Positions 18,084 through 28,527 of a DNA stretch of 64,000 bases are shown piece after piece; positions within the stretch are counted from its first letter, which is position 1; each line of letters starts with the position of its first letter. This DNA is from Sansalvadorimonas sp965243775. Lineage in GTDB: Bacteria > Pseudomonadota > Gammaproteobacteria > Pseudomonadales > Endozoicomonadaceae. The DNA lies in NCBI GenBank assembly GCA_965243775.1, contig CBDEWF010000053.1:1-64000 (forward strand), in the 5' to 3' direction. Position numbers and translations under genes: made by a program. Below the pieces are notes generated by a model that worked only from the letters and a program-made list of their open reading frames with translations, searched no databases and was not told the DNA's origin.

Positions 18084-18228
18084 GTGTATCTGGCTGACAG
18101 ATTTTCATGCTAACAGCCATGGGCGGGTTATATGCCTTATGGGTACAATGGGGCCCACTTGGAAATAAGTGCCCACCCGGGAAATGAAAATACGGAGGGC
18201 ATGTCCCTGGAAAACAGGAGCAGACTAG

Positions 18229-19539
18229 TTGTTTTTTGAGCGTCATGAAGGTGGCGAAAGAGCCGTACTTGTCCATCCCGAATGTCTGGATGATCAACAA
18301 CGGGAAGATCCCGGTGAGTTTCAGGAGCTAGTGCGTTCGGCCAAGGTTGAATCGGTGGCATTTGTAGTAGTCCCCGGTGCAAAAATTACTCCCCGCTATT
18401 TTGTCGGTGTGGGAAAACTCGAAGAGATCCGTCAGCAGATCATTGCCTGTGATGCTGATGTCGTTTTGTTCAATCATGCCCTCTCGCCTAGCCAGGAAAG
18501 AAACCTGGAAGCTGAACTGAAGTGCCGTGTGGTTGACCGGACCGGCCTGATCCTTGATATCTTCGCCCAGAGAGCCAGAACTCACGAAGGTAAGCTGCAG
18601 GTAGAGCTGGCCCAGCTGGAACATGTCAGTACCCGCCTGGTCAAGGGCTGGACTCACCTGGAAAGGCAGAAAGGCGGTGTGGGCCTGCGGGGGCCGGGTG
18701 AAACCCAGCTGGAAACTGACCGTCGGCTGCTGCGAGCTCGCATCAAGAGCATCAAGTCGCGCCTTGATAAAGTAAAGAAGCAGCGTGACCAGACCCGTCG
18801 TGCCCGACAACGTGCGGATATCCCGCTGGTTTCACTGGTTGGCTATACCAATGCTGGTAAATCGACTCTGTTCAATACGATTACCGAGTCCGATGTTTAT
18901 GCTGCTGACCAACTGTTTGCGACACTGGATCCGACTCTGCGGCGTCTGCAGGTGAGTGATCTGGGGCCTATTGTTCTGGCGGATACTGTAGGATTTATCC
19001 GTCATCTGCCCCATAAACTGGTACAGGCCTTCCGGGCTACTCTGGAAGAGTCAGCCATGGCTGATCTGCTGCTGCATGTGATTGACTGCGCAGACCCGGA
19101 GCGTCAGGACAATATCAATCAAGTCAATGATGTCCTGCAGGAAATAAACGCCCATGAGCTGCCCCGCCTGGATATTTATAACAAGGTGGATCTGCTGGCT
19201 GGTATCAAGCCCCGTATAGACAGGGATGAAAACAACCGGCCAGTACGCGTATGGGTTTCTGCAAAAAATAGTGAAGGCCTGGATCTGGTGCAGCAGGCAA
19301 TTGCAGAAATTCTTGGTGAAGATATTGTCCACGAGTTCCTGCCTGTTCCCCATGAAAAGGGCAGGCTGCGCTCCCGTCTTTATGAGATGGGTGTCGTGCA
19401 GAGCGAAGAGTTCAATGAACAGGGACTCTCTGTGCTGGAAGTTCGCATGCCCCGCCATGATCTGGAAAAGCTGTTCCTTCAGGAAGGTGCACCACTGCCC
19501 TGGGATCTTCCCGACAAGGAACCCTGGATGCAAGAATAG
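18229..19539 (+). CDS. hflX: Ribosome-associated GTPase HflX
   Basis: GTPase that splits stalled ribosomes under stress. The N-terminal subdomain (to about residue 195) includes the glycine-rich GGVGLRGPGETQLETDRR; the G-domain has GYTNAGKSTLFN (G1), DTVGFI (G3) and NKVDLL (G4). The TTG start at 18229 (FFERHEGGERAVLVH, matching the family N-terminus) follows AGGAG by 8 bases. 436 residues. Confidence 0.95.
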   Translation: MFFERHEGGERAVLVHPECLDDQQREDPGEFQELVRSAKVESVAFVVVPGAKITPRYFVGVGKLEEIRQQIIACDADVVLFNHALSPSQERNLEAELKCRVVDRTGLILDIFAQRARTHEGKLQVELAQLEHVSTRLVKGWTHLERQKGGVGLRGPGETQLETDRRLLRARIKSIKSRLDKVKKQRDQTRRARQRADIPLVSLVGYTNAGKSTLFNTITESDVYAADQLFATLDPTLRRLQVSDLGPIVLADTVGFIRHLPHKLVQAFRATLEESAMADLLLHVIDCADPERQDNINQVNDVLQEINAHELPRLDIYNKVDLLAGIKPRIDRDENNRPVRVWVSAKNSEGLDLVQQAIAEILGEDIVHEFLPVPHEKGRLRSRLYEMGVVQSEEFNEQGLSVLEVRMPRHDLEKLFLQEGAPLPWDLPDKEPWMQE

Positions 19540-19570
19540 TTGCAGGAAAAGCTGCAGGAATAGTTAAGAG

Positions 19571-19607
19571 AAACAGGCCACAATCTGCAGGAGATTCTGG
19601 TCTGTTT
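19571..19607 (+). terminator. Probable hflX terminator
   Basis: Two-part hairpin: outer arms AAACAGGCC / GGTCTGTTT (one mismatch) and inner arms AATCT / AGATT, followed by TTTTAA. Located 31 bases after the hflX stop. Confidence 0.55.
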
Positions 19608-20045
19608 TAATATCAAGACTTGAATATCTGCTCTATCGGTCCCATTGAAAGCAATACCGGTGACTTTTATGGTTCTTGGTAAGAACCTGAAGGCTCCGGC
19701 TGTATTTACAGGAACTGGTAGCCACGGCTGTGTAACCTGTTTAAACAGCCATGTGCAGATATTCCTTATGGGTACTATGTGCACATGAGTAAATACCTTT
19801 TACGTTGCTCTAAGGTGGTGAAAAAGGTATTTCTACGGTAAATAAAGACATGTTTTGCCGTATTGGTCACAACTAAGGTTGCGTCTAATACAGTAGTAAC
19901 CCTACAATTTGCCAAGTGCTTTGGTACTGGTTTTCATGTGCCAGAGGCTGACATGGATGATGTCAGAGAATAATTATCCTGTTGCTTTCTGGACTCTGTC
20001 TGTGCGACCAGGCAGTGGATGATAACGCTGACGACGGAGAACCTT
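19608..20045. other. Non-coding stretch before hflK
   Basis: About 440 bp with no supportable gene. It separates hflX from hflK and probably carries the hflKC promoter; TTGGTC and TAATAC with a 17-base spacer at about 19864-19892 are a weak candidate. The gap is longer than in pseudomonads, where hflX and hflK are closely spaced. Confidence 0.35.
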
Positions 20046-21248
20046 ATGGCCTGGAACGAGCCGGGTGGTAATAACCAGGACCCCTGGGGGGGTGGGAAGA
20101 AAGGCGGTAATCAGGGACCTCCTGATCTTGATGAAGCCTTCCGCAAGTTTCAACAGACACTGAAAGGAATTTTTGGTGGCAAGAGTGGTTCCTCGGGTAA
20201 CGGTGGTTCCCGTGGCGGTGCCCCTGCCGGTGGTGGCAGTGGCCTCTGGGTAGGCGTAGTTATCATCGCCCTGGCTGCCTATATCTGGAATGCAGTCTAT
20301 GTGGTGGATGAAAAGGAGCGGGCTGTTATCCTGCGCTTTGGACAGTATGTGGAGACTGTCGAACCCGGTCTGCATATGTATTTCCCTCCTGTTGAGACCC
20401 GCTTCCAGGAGCCTGTCACTGAGCTTCGTAACTATCGTCTCAGTCAGGAGATGCTGACGGAAGATGAGAACATCGTTGAAGTCGCCATGTCTGTTCAGTA
20501 CAACATAGGTGACCTGAAAAGTTATACTCTCAATGTTGCTGACCCCGAGTTAAGTCTGCGGGAGGCCACTCAGAGTGCCCTGCGTCATGTTGTCGGCAGT
20601 TCTGAAATGAATCAGGTTATCACCGAAGGCCGGCAGGTCATGGGTGATGAGGTCAAGGAGCGTTTGCAGCAGTATCTGGATGCTTATGGTTCTGGCATCA
20701 ATATCGTGAAGATCAACATTGAAAGTTCACAACCGCCCAAACAGGTTATCAGTGCTTTTGATGATGTTATCCGTGCCAGGGAAGAGGAGCAGCGTGAGCA
20801 GAACCGGGCTGAAGCTTATGCCAACCAGATTATCCCTGAAGCTCGTGGTGACCAGCAAAGGATTATTGAAGAAGCAGAAGCTTATAAGCAGGAAGTTGTT
20901 ACCCGCGCCAAGGGTGATGCAGCCCGTTTCGATAAGCTTCTGGCAGAGTACAAGAAAGCTCCTGGCGTTACCCGTGAACGTCTCTATCTGGAATCTGTCG
21001 GCAGTGTTTTGAGCACCAGCAGCAAGGTTCTGGTGGATGTAGAAGGCGGTAACAACATGATGTACCTGCCCCTCGACAAGCTGATGGACAAGAAAGGAAA
21101 AACAGCTGTGACCGGCGGATCAACCGCACGTACTGAAACTGACAGCGTTTCCCTGACCCAGGAAGAGCTGAGCACTCTGGCTGATCAGGTAACTGCCGAG
21201 ATCAACCGCAGAGTCGCCAACAGCCGGACAACGAGGGTTGCACGATGA
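20046..21248 (+). CDS. hflK: FtsH protease modulator subunit HflK
   Basis: Inner-membrane SPFH-domain protein that with HflC forms the cage around FtsH. A Gly-rich cytoplasmic N-terminus (MAWNEPGGNNQDPWGGG) precedes one membrane helix (VGVVIIALAAYIWNAVYVV, about residues 72-90), then the SPFH domain (EKERAVILRFGQYVETVEPG) and a coiled coil rich in Glu/Ala/Arg. The start at 20046, after GGAG, matches the family. The stop overlaps the hflC ATG in ATGA, indicating translational coupling. Confidence 0.95.
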   Translation: MAWNEPGGNNQDPWGGGKKGGNQGPPDLDEAFRKFQQTLKGIFGGKSGSSGNGGSRGGAPAGGGSGLWVGVVIIALAAYIWNAVYVVDEKERAVILRFGQYVETVEPGLHMYFPPVETRFQEPVTELRNYRLSQEMLTEDENIVEVAMSVQYNIGDLKSYTLNVADPELSLREATQSALRHVVGSSEMNQVITEGRQVMGDEVKERLQQYLDAYGSGINIVKINIESSQPPKQVISAFDDVIRAREEEQREQNRAEAYANQIIPEARGDQQRIIEEAEAYKQEVVTRAKGDAARFDKLLAEYKKAPGVTRERLYLESVGSVLSTSSKVLVDVEGGNNMMYLPLDKLMDKKGKTAVTGGSTARTETDSVSLTQEELSTLADQVTAEINRRVANSRTTRVAR

Positions 21249-22117
21249 ATTCCAGAACAATGTCAACCGTCATCACTCTGGGACTGGCTGTTCTGATCAT
21301 TGCCAACAGCCTGTTTATTATATCGGAACGTGAACGCGGTGTGCTGCTGCGTTTTGGCCAAATTGTCGAGCCTGATCTTGCAGCAGGCCTGCATGTTAAA
21401 ATCCCGTTTGTGGACAAAATCCGTAAGTTTGATGGTCGTTTACAGGCCCTTGATGTTCCACAGGCTCGTTTTCTGACCCAGGAACAGAAGGCGGTGGTCG
21501 TAGACGCTTATATCAAGTGGCAAATCAGGGATGTTCAAAAGTTCTATAAGGCTACCAATGGTGACATGTACCGGGTTAACCAGCTGCTGACCCAGCGGGC
21601 TGACTCCAGGCTGCGTAACCAGTTTGGCTCTCTGACCTTGAATGAGGTTGTGTCAGGCCGCCGTGATGAAATGCTGAGAGAGATTACCACCAGCCTGAGT
21701 TCGGTTGCCTATGAGGAACTGGGGGTGGCTGTTCGGGATGTTCGGGTCAAGAAAATTGATCTGCCCCCTGCGGTCAGTGATTCGGTTTTTGACCGGATGT
21801 CGACAGCCCGTGAAAAAGAGGCCCAGGAGTACCGTTCAAAAGGTAAGGAAGCTGGTAAGGTGATTCGAGCCAGTGCAGACCGTGAGCGCAGGGTTATTCT
21901 TGCAGACGCCTATCGCAAAGCTGAGACTCTGCGAGGTGAGGGCGATGCAGACGCTGCCGCTATTTACGCCAAGTCTTACCAGCAGGATCCTGAGTTTTAC
22001 TCGTTTTACCGCAGCCTGCAGGCTTACCGGGAGTCCTTCAACAGTCCATCTGATGTGCTGCTGCTTGAACCCGATAGTGATTTCTTCAAGTACCTGAACA
22101 AGTCCGGTGCGAAATAG
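21245..22117 (+). CDS. hflC: FtsH protease modulator subunit HflC
   Basis: Partner of HflK. One N-terminal membrane anchor (ITLGLAVLIIANSLFIIS), SPFH domain starting ERERGVLLRFGQIVE, then coiled coil. 290 residues. Overlaps hflK by 4 bases and is followed by an intrinsic terminator. Confidence 0.95.
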   Translation: MNSRTMSTVITLGLAVLIIANSLFIISERERGVLLRFGQIVEPDLAAGLHVKIPFVDKIRKFDGRLQALDVPQARFLTQEQKAVVVDAYIKWQIRDVQKFYKATNGDMYRVNQLLTQRADSRLRNQFGSLTLNEVVSGRRDEMLREITTSLSSVAYEELGVAVRDVRVKKIDLPPAVSDSVFDRMSTAREKEAQEYRSKGKEAGKVIRASADRERRVILADAYRKAETLRGEGDADAAAIYAKSYQQDPEFYSFYRSLQAYRESFNSPSDVLLLEPDSDFFKYLNKSGAK

Positions 22118-22257
22118 CCGGGCAGCCATGAGCTGGCTGTGCCTTGTGGTAGAATGTCTTTTCGTTATTGCTGGTGTTGGATAAGGCATTTTCAGGGTAA
22201 GACTGCGGTATTTGGTGGTTAACTGGCGATCAGGTGCTGTGGTAGGATTAGAACGAC

Positions 22258-22284
22258 AACCGGGGTCAAATGCCCCGGTTTTTT
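22258..22284 (+). terminator. Intrinsic terminator after hflC
   Basis: 8-bp stem AACCGGGG / CCCCGGTT with a 7-base loop followed directly by TTTT. It lies between hflC and the DUF2065 gene. Confidence 0.85.
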
Positions 22285-22307
22285 CGTGTAGGGTATGTGA
22301 GGTGTCT

Positions 22308-22499
22308 ATGGGTTTCTGGCAGGAGCTTGCCGTGGCATTCTGCCTCGTGCTGGTGCTTGAAGGCATTGTTCCGTTTCTCTACCCCCAGCGCTGGCGGCAG
22401 CTGGTTATCCAGATTGCCCGTGTAGACGACAGAAGCCTTCGTCTGACCGGGTTGGTCAGCATGATACTGGGCACAGTATTGCTTTACCTTGTGCGCTAG
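22308..22499 (+). CDS. DUF2065 (YjeT-like) small membrane protein
   Basis: 63 residues from ATG 22308 (MGFWQELAVAFCLVLVLEG). Two hydrophobic helices flank a basic loop (YPQRWRQLVIQIARVDDRSLR); the second ends in LVSMILGTVLLYLV. It corresponds to the DUF2065 gene that lies between hflC and purA in many gammaproteobacteria. Function unknown. The hisZ-like gene that follows it in pseudomonads is absent. Confidence 0.85.
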   Translation: MGFWQELAVAFCLVLVLEGIVPFLYPQRWRQLVIQIARVDDRSLRLTGLVSMILGTVLLYLVR

Positions 22500-22510
22500 G
22501 GTCTACGCCT

Positions 22511-22565
22511 CGTCATAGGAACTCTCGGAAGCGCTGAGTTCGATGTCTAACTGAGAACGGACCCT
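22511..22565 (+). repeat. Relic of the MITE-like repeat, one end only
   Basis: 55 bp that align by eye with the right end of the inverted-repeat element at 47621-47889: shared blocks are GTCATAGGA, CTCGGA, GCGCTGA, TTCGAT and a CCCT terminus, with scattered substitutions. The left half is absent. It ends about 30 bp before the purA start. Confidence 0.6.
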
Positions 22566-22595
22566 GGAAGACAGCTGTTTTTTTACCGAGATGAA

Positions 22596-23897
22596 ATGAT
22601 GGGCAAGAACGTAGTTATTCTGGGCACCCAGTGGGGTGACGAAGGTAAGGGCAAGGTTGTTGACCTGCTTACTGATCAGGCGAGTGCTGTCGTTCGCTAC
22701 CAGGGTGGACACAACGCCGGACACACTCTGGTGATTGATGGTGAGAAAACCATTCTGCACCTGATTCCTTCCGGTATTCTTCGTGAAAACGTCACCTGCT
22801 ACATAGGTAACGGTGTCGTTCTGGCTCCTGATGCTCTGCTGAAAGAGATGGCTGAACTGGAGGAGCGTGGTGTTCCGGTACGTGAACGTCTCCGTCTGAG
22901 TCCAGCCTGTCCTCTGATTTTGCCCTACCATGTTGCTCTGGATCAGGCTCGTGAAGCTGCCCGTGGCAAGGCCAGGATTGGCACGACCGGCCGCGGTATC
23001 GGTCCTGCTTATGAAGATAAGGTCGCCCGTCGTGGCCTGCGTCTGAGTGACTTGCTGCATCCTGAACGTTTTGCCCGAAAGCTGAAAGAAGTTATGGAGT
23101 ACCATAACTTTGCCCTGGAGCATTTCTACAAGGCAGAGCCCGTCAGTTATGAAGAAACTCTGGAGCAGGCTCTGGAATGGGGACGCCAAATTACTCCGAT
23201 GATTGATCGTGTGACTGACAAACTGCACGAAATGCGCGAAGCTGGCGACAATCTGCTGTTCGAAGGTGCCCAGGGTTCCCTGCTGGATATTGACCATGGT
23301 ACCTATCCGTTTGTGACGTCCTCCAATACAACAGCTGGCGGTGTCGCGACAGGTTCTGGTGTGGGTCCGCTCTATCTGGACTATGTTCTCGGTATTACCA
23401 AGGCTTATACCACTCGCGTGGGATCCGGCCCTTTCCCCACCGAGCTGTTTGATGAAGCGGGTCAGCACCTTGGCGTTAAAGGCCATGAATTCGGAGCAAC
23501 CACAGGCCGTCAGCGCCGCTGTGGCTGGCTGGATGCGGTTGCTTTGCGTCAGTCTATTCGTATTAACAGTGTCTCCGGCATCTGCCTGACCAAGCTGGAT
23601 GTTCTGGATGGTCTGGAAACCATCAAGATCTGCACCGGTTACAAGAACGCTATCGGTGAAGATATTGTTACGCCAAACGATGCGGAAGAGTGGGAAGAGA
23701 TCCAGCCAGTCTATGAGGAAGTTCAGGGCTGGACTGAGTCTACTTTCGGTGCCCGCTCTGTTGATGATCTGCCTGAAGCTGCCCGTGCTTATATCAAGCG
23801 GGTTGAGGAAGTGGTTGGTGCTCCGGTTGATATTATCTCTACCGGTCCTGACCGTAATGAAACCATAATTTTGCGCCACCCTTTTGCAGCAGAGTAA
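22596..23897 (+). CDS. purA: Adenylosuccinate synthetase
   Basis: GTP-dependent first step from IMP to AMP. The N-terminal GTQWGDEGKGKVVD is the IMP/GTP-binding P-loop with catalytic Asp; HNAGHTLV, GTTGRGIGPAYEDK and TRVGSGPFPTEL are the other active-site blocks. 433 residues. ATG codons at 22596 and 22599 are both possible; family alignment favours the second. A terminator lies at 23940. Confidence 0.97.
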   Translation: MMGKNVVILGTQWGDEGKGKVVDLLTDQASAVVRYQGGHNAGHTLVIDGEKTILHLIPSGILRENVTCYIGNGVVLAPDALLKEMAELEERGVPVRERLRLSPACPLILPYHVALDQAREAARGKARIGTTGRGIGPAYEDKVARRGLRLSDLLHPERFARKLKEVMEYHNFALEHFYKAEPVSYEETLEQALEWGRQITPMIDRVTDKLHEMREAGDNLLFEGAQGSLLDIDHGTYPFVTSSNTTAGGVATGSGVGPLYLDYVLGITKAYTTRVGSGPFPTELFDEAGQHLGVKGHEFGATTGRQRRCGWLDAVALRQSIRINSVSGICLTKLDVLDGLETIKICTGYKNAIGEDIVTPNDAEEWEEIQPVYEEVQGWTESTFGARSVDDLPEAARAYIKRVEEVVGAPVDIISTGPDRNETIILRHPFAAE

Positions 23898-23939
23898 GCC
23901 CTGCTTTGCCGGACAAGTGCCGGACAAGAGTAGAGAACG

Positions 23940-23982
23940 AATGATCCGTTCCTTTCCTGGAGCTGGATCATTTATTCTTTTT
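23940..23982 (+). terminator. Intrinsic terminator of purA
   Basis: 8-bp stem AATGATCC / GGATCATT followed by TATTCTTTTTT. Three further short hairpins follow (ATGGAGG/CCTCCAT at 23987-24003, GGCCTT/AAGGCC and CCATAC/GTATGG to 24054) and may serve the convergent gene that ends at 24063. Confidence 0.7.
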
Positions 23983-24062
23983 TACCATGGAGGTATCCTC
24001 CATATCTTTATGTTTTGGGGCCTTCGCTCCCAAGGCCATACCACCTGCGTATGGCTGGAAAA

Positions 24063-25640
<1,578 letters not shown>

Positions 25641-25659
25641 AATAACTACTCCTTTTCCT

Positions 25660-27360
25660 TTATTGGTCCATCTTTTCGGGATGTTGCTTAAGTTGCCCTA
25701 TGTGTTCCTCTAACCTATTCAACAGAAAATGACAATTAGTATTATTGTTTAAAACAACTATAAACTGATTAAATCTATTGTTGTTTCCAGCTTCCAGATC
25801 TTTCGTTATATATCTCAGTAACTGTTGGGTTTTTAAAAAATCTGTTTTTTCTGCACGTATACGATCTTTTTCACCAAAATTAATAACCCTCTTGGATATA
25901 CATGCGGGGAGCAGGCTCTCTATAGGCAAGGCCTTGCAGAAGTCAGCAAAATTCTTGGTCAATGCAGCCAAATGGATTTTTGCTGTATCAACCTCTGCAG
26001 TTACCGGTTTTGGCGGTGTAACTGTGGGAGTGTGGGCAGTACAAGAACGCATTGGCGTTGTTACCTGTTGTACAACTGTCTGTTGCACAATGGCCTCAGT
26101 CCCGCCTGGCGTACCCTGGGGGTGAGTCTGCAAAAACAGAGTTGCCAGTGCACTCTGGATATTCGGATCAGCGGCTTGACCGGCCATTACCTGTTGCTTC
26201 CACAGGACACTGGCCCGATGGTCTATGCTGTCAAGCACCCTCTGTTCTCCCTGGGTTACTATTGTTTGGCCTGTATAGGCTTTCCTGGGTAAGCTCATCA
26301 GGGCCAAAGGCATTATCTCTATCGGAAAACCGGCTGCTATCAGAGCCTGGATAGAAGGTTGATTTGCGCCCGATAATGAAATGAATGCAGTGATCTTCTG
26401 CGGGTTAATGGTTTCTGTATTTATTCCAGCGTTTTGGAGCTTAAATTTCATTAAAGTGCAGGCATTCTGAAAATTATTGTTCAGGTTGAGTTGCTGAATC
26501 TGGCTATTAATCAGGAGTTTCGACATATGTGCTGAGGCTTGACATACTTCATCAGGAGTAAAGCCTTGGCAGGTAAGTTGCGTTGGCAGATCCAGAAAGA
26601 GGCCTTCAGCTGCTTTTGTCTGAGTGCTAATCCTGTCAGCAGCAATCCTGGACTCTTCTGTTCTCTGCTGGCTGGCAAATTGATGAACGCCTTGAATCAA
26701 AATAAGCTTGATTTGTTGATCAGAAATGTGAGTTACAGATTGACCGCAAAGATTGTCTTTTATTCTTTGATGCAGGTTAGCGAGGATGTTTTTATAGTTG
26801 CCCTGTCCTTGCTCTATCGCGAATAAAAAGTCGCATGGTTTTAGTAGATCAACAGCTTTCCTTGTATCACGGGACAACAATCGCGCCTTATGCAAATAGA
26901 AGAAAAGATTGTTCACAGGGAGCTGGGCAGCATTCTCTGCGAGGGCTTCCGCCATATTGTTGAAGGTAGAGTTGACCAACGTCTCCTTTTGCTGCTGCTC
27001 TGAACTGATGGCACGTATACCGCCAGCGTCCTGGGTTGTAGTGGTTATATCGTATTGATTCAATGGTTTTAGTTGGGCAGCAAATTCTTCAAATCCCCCC
27101 ATATCGCCTCCACCAGGAAAACCGGATGGCATATATGGAGATGCCGCTGTTGTTGTTACTGGGAAGCGCTGGTACTGTCCCTGCCCCTGCCCCTGCCCCT
27201 GCCCCTGCCCCTGCCCCTGCCCCCCCTGAACCACAGGTGCCCCGGTATTTATTAAATCCAGGGATGAACCAGGTTGTTGCAATATCGAACCTGGTACTGA
27301 TGACATTGAAGCTGTGGGTGCGGTAAATTGTCTATTAATTCTATTAATATTGGGATCCAT
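25660..27360 (-). CDS. Protein with C-terminal CARD-like module
   Basis: 566 residues; not a named family. ATG 27360 follows AGGAGAAAACAG. No signal peptide. A Gly-Gln dipeptide run sits near residues 46-61. The central region is helical (NNLFFYLHKARLLSRDTRKAV, ILANLHQRIKDNL). Residues about 460-555 fit the caspase recruitment domain: IESLLPACISKRVINFGEKD, then RIRAEKTDFLKTQQLLRYI, then FNQFIVVL and CHFLLNRLEEHI, with the CARD pattern of LL, a Val/Leu-x3-E turn, an E-K-T turn and terminal Leu pairs. CARDs are homotypic interaction modules of animal inflammasome and apoptosis adaptors and occur in some bacterial defence proteins. First gene of the pair with the death-domain gene. The domain call rests on visual pattern matching. 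Confidence 0.62.
   Translation of the reverse strand: MDPNINRINRQFTAPTASMSSVPGSILQQPGSSLDLINTGAPVVQGGQGQGQGQGQGQGQGQYQRFPVTTTAASPYMPSGFPGGGDMGGFEEFAAQLKPLNQYDITTTTQDAGGIRAISSEQQQKETLVNSTFNNMAEALAENAAQLPVNNLFFYLHKARLLSRDTRKAVDLLKPCDFLFAIEQGQGNYKNILANLHQRIKDNLCGQSVTHISDQQIKLILIQGVHQFASQQRTEESRIAADRISTQTKAAEGLFLDLPTQLTCQGFTPDEVCQASAHMSKLLINSQIQQLNLNNNFQNACTLMKFKLQNAGINTETINPQKITAFISLSGANQPSIQALIAAGFPIEIMPLALMSLPRKAYTGQTIVTQGEQRVLDSIDHRASVLWKQQVMAGQAADPNIQSALATLFLQTHPQGTPGGTEAIVQQTVVQQVTTPMRSCTAHTPTVTPPKPVTAEVDTAKIHLAALTKNFADFCKALPIESLLPACISKRVINFGEKDRIRAEKTDFLKTQQLLRYITKDLEAGNNNRFNQFIVVLNNNTNCHFLLNRLEEHIGQLKQHPEKMDQ
27175..27222 (+). repeat. Hexanucleotide repeat (CTGCCC)n inside the CARD-like gene
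   Basis: Seven perfect CTGCCC units (27181-27222) preceded by one variant CTGTCC unit. Coding strand reads Gly-Gln repeats. Copy-number change in units of two residues is expected. Confidence 0.9.
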
Positions 27361-27678
27361 CTGTTTTCTCCTGATTCCTTAAGTGATTCGTTGAAACAAC
27401 CAGTTTCAGTTGCAGTGACGAATATCGGTTAATTGAATTTCTGATTCATTTGGCAATACCCGGAAGAGAGAGTTCCAGAGTAATAATTATTGTTATTCCA
27501 GCTTTCCAGCTCTGTTAAATACCCGGACATGTAGTAAGCATCCGGACACATGAAATCGCATATTTCTGATTCAGCCGACCCTGCTCCCCGGTATAGCGTT
27601 CCTTCGCCAAAACCCTTTGAAAGACAAAGCCGACGTGATAGTCGGGCAATTTATGAAACTCCTTATGAAGCATCCGGG
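27361..27678. other. Non-coding gap within the death-fold island
   Basis: 318 bp, AT-richer than the flanking housekeeping genes, between two minus-strand genes. It should contain the promoter for the CARD/death-domain pair. I see no clear promoter boxes or operator. Confidence 0.35.
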
Positions 27679-28344
27679 TTAACAGAAAAACTCATAAAAT
27701 AACTGCAGAATGCCAAAACGCGCTTTTGACAGCATGATTTTCTCTGATGATTCATAAGGCAGAACCCCTCCTGCGCCATTTCCACCAAAGATCATACAGT
27801 TTGCTCTCGAAGCATTTAGAGCCTCAAAAAAGTGGTCGGGTACTAACTGGTTGCCTGAGAGAACCAGGTGATCATGGAAATCCATTCCATCAGTTACACA
27901 TGCTTTTACTTCACCCAACAGTGTTCTATAGGTGTATTGTGTTACTTTGAGACCCGTGCTTAACACGATTTTGAAGCAGTCTCCCCAGGTACTTCTATTC
28001 AACCCTTTATCAGTTTCGATAACAGTTTCAGCCTCTCTTTCCTGAAAAATCTTATTTTGCTTCTGAACAAGCTTGTTTCGGTCTGTTGAGTCATCTATGT
28101 ATTTACATGCATAGTCGAAAAAACTGTCAAATTTATTGGCAAGCCAGAGAGTGTTGGTAATGGTTCTGGCTATACCGAGAATGGGAAAATAAACCATCGT
28201 GGAGACGACAGAAACGGTACGGTTAATAAACCTGGTGCTCTCGTCTGCTCTGCTTGAATGCACAGCTTGTTTCTTATCACTTTCAAGTGCTTCATATTGA
28301 GTAGCTGCGGGGATTTGACCTGTAATTGTTTGAGTTTCAGTCAT
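27679..28344 (-). CDS. Unknown protein of the death-fold island
   Basis: 221 residues, no recognised family. Start ATG 28344 follows an excellent GGAGGAATAAGCA. No N-terminal signal peptide; one hydrophobic segment at about 44-70 (VSVVSTMVYFPILGIARTITNT) may be membrane-associated. A Gly-rich turn IFGGNGAGGVLPY lies near the C-terminus. It is the upstream, co-directional neighbour of the CARD-like gene and divergent from rnr. The island takes the place where nsrR or a tRNA-Leu gene stands in other gammaproteobacteria. Confidence 0.55.
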   Translation of the reverse strand: MTETQTITGQIPAATQYEALESDKKQAVHSSRADESTRFINRTVSVVSTMVYFPILGIARTITNTLWLANKFDSFFDYACKYIDDSTDRNKLVQKQNKIFQEREAETVIETDKGLNRSTWGDCFKIVLSTGLKVTQYTYRTLLGEVKACVTDGMDFHDHLVLSGNQLVPDHFFEALNASRANCMIFGGNGAGGVLPYESSEKIMLSKARFGILQLFYEFFC

Positions 28345-28527
28345 TGCTTATTCCTCCATCAATTTATGAATTGGGAGCTGCACTCCTTTAGAGGGCAATA
28401 TGAAGAAAAAGTTAACTGAGCAAATGGTTAGCACCACTGACAAACTGAAGGTGAATGGACACCTTGCATCGCCTAGAGCCCAAGGGACGCGTATACTTGG
28501 CTACAGAAAGATCTTTTAGGGAACAAC

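Noticed and set aside
22503..23927. Long minus-strand open frame (474 codons) opposite purA
   Set aside because: It is the antisense shadow of purA, with Gln/Thr/Asn-rich, non-protein-like composition and no homology.
28345..28527. tRNA gene next to rnr, expected from Pseudomonas synteny
   Set aside because: No cloverleaf or T-loop motif could be found.
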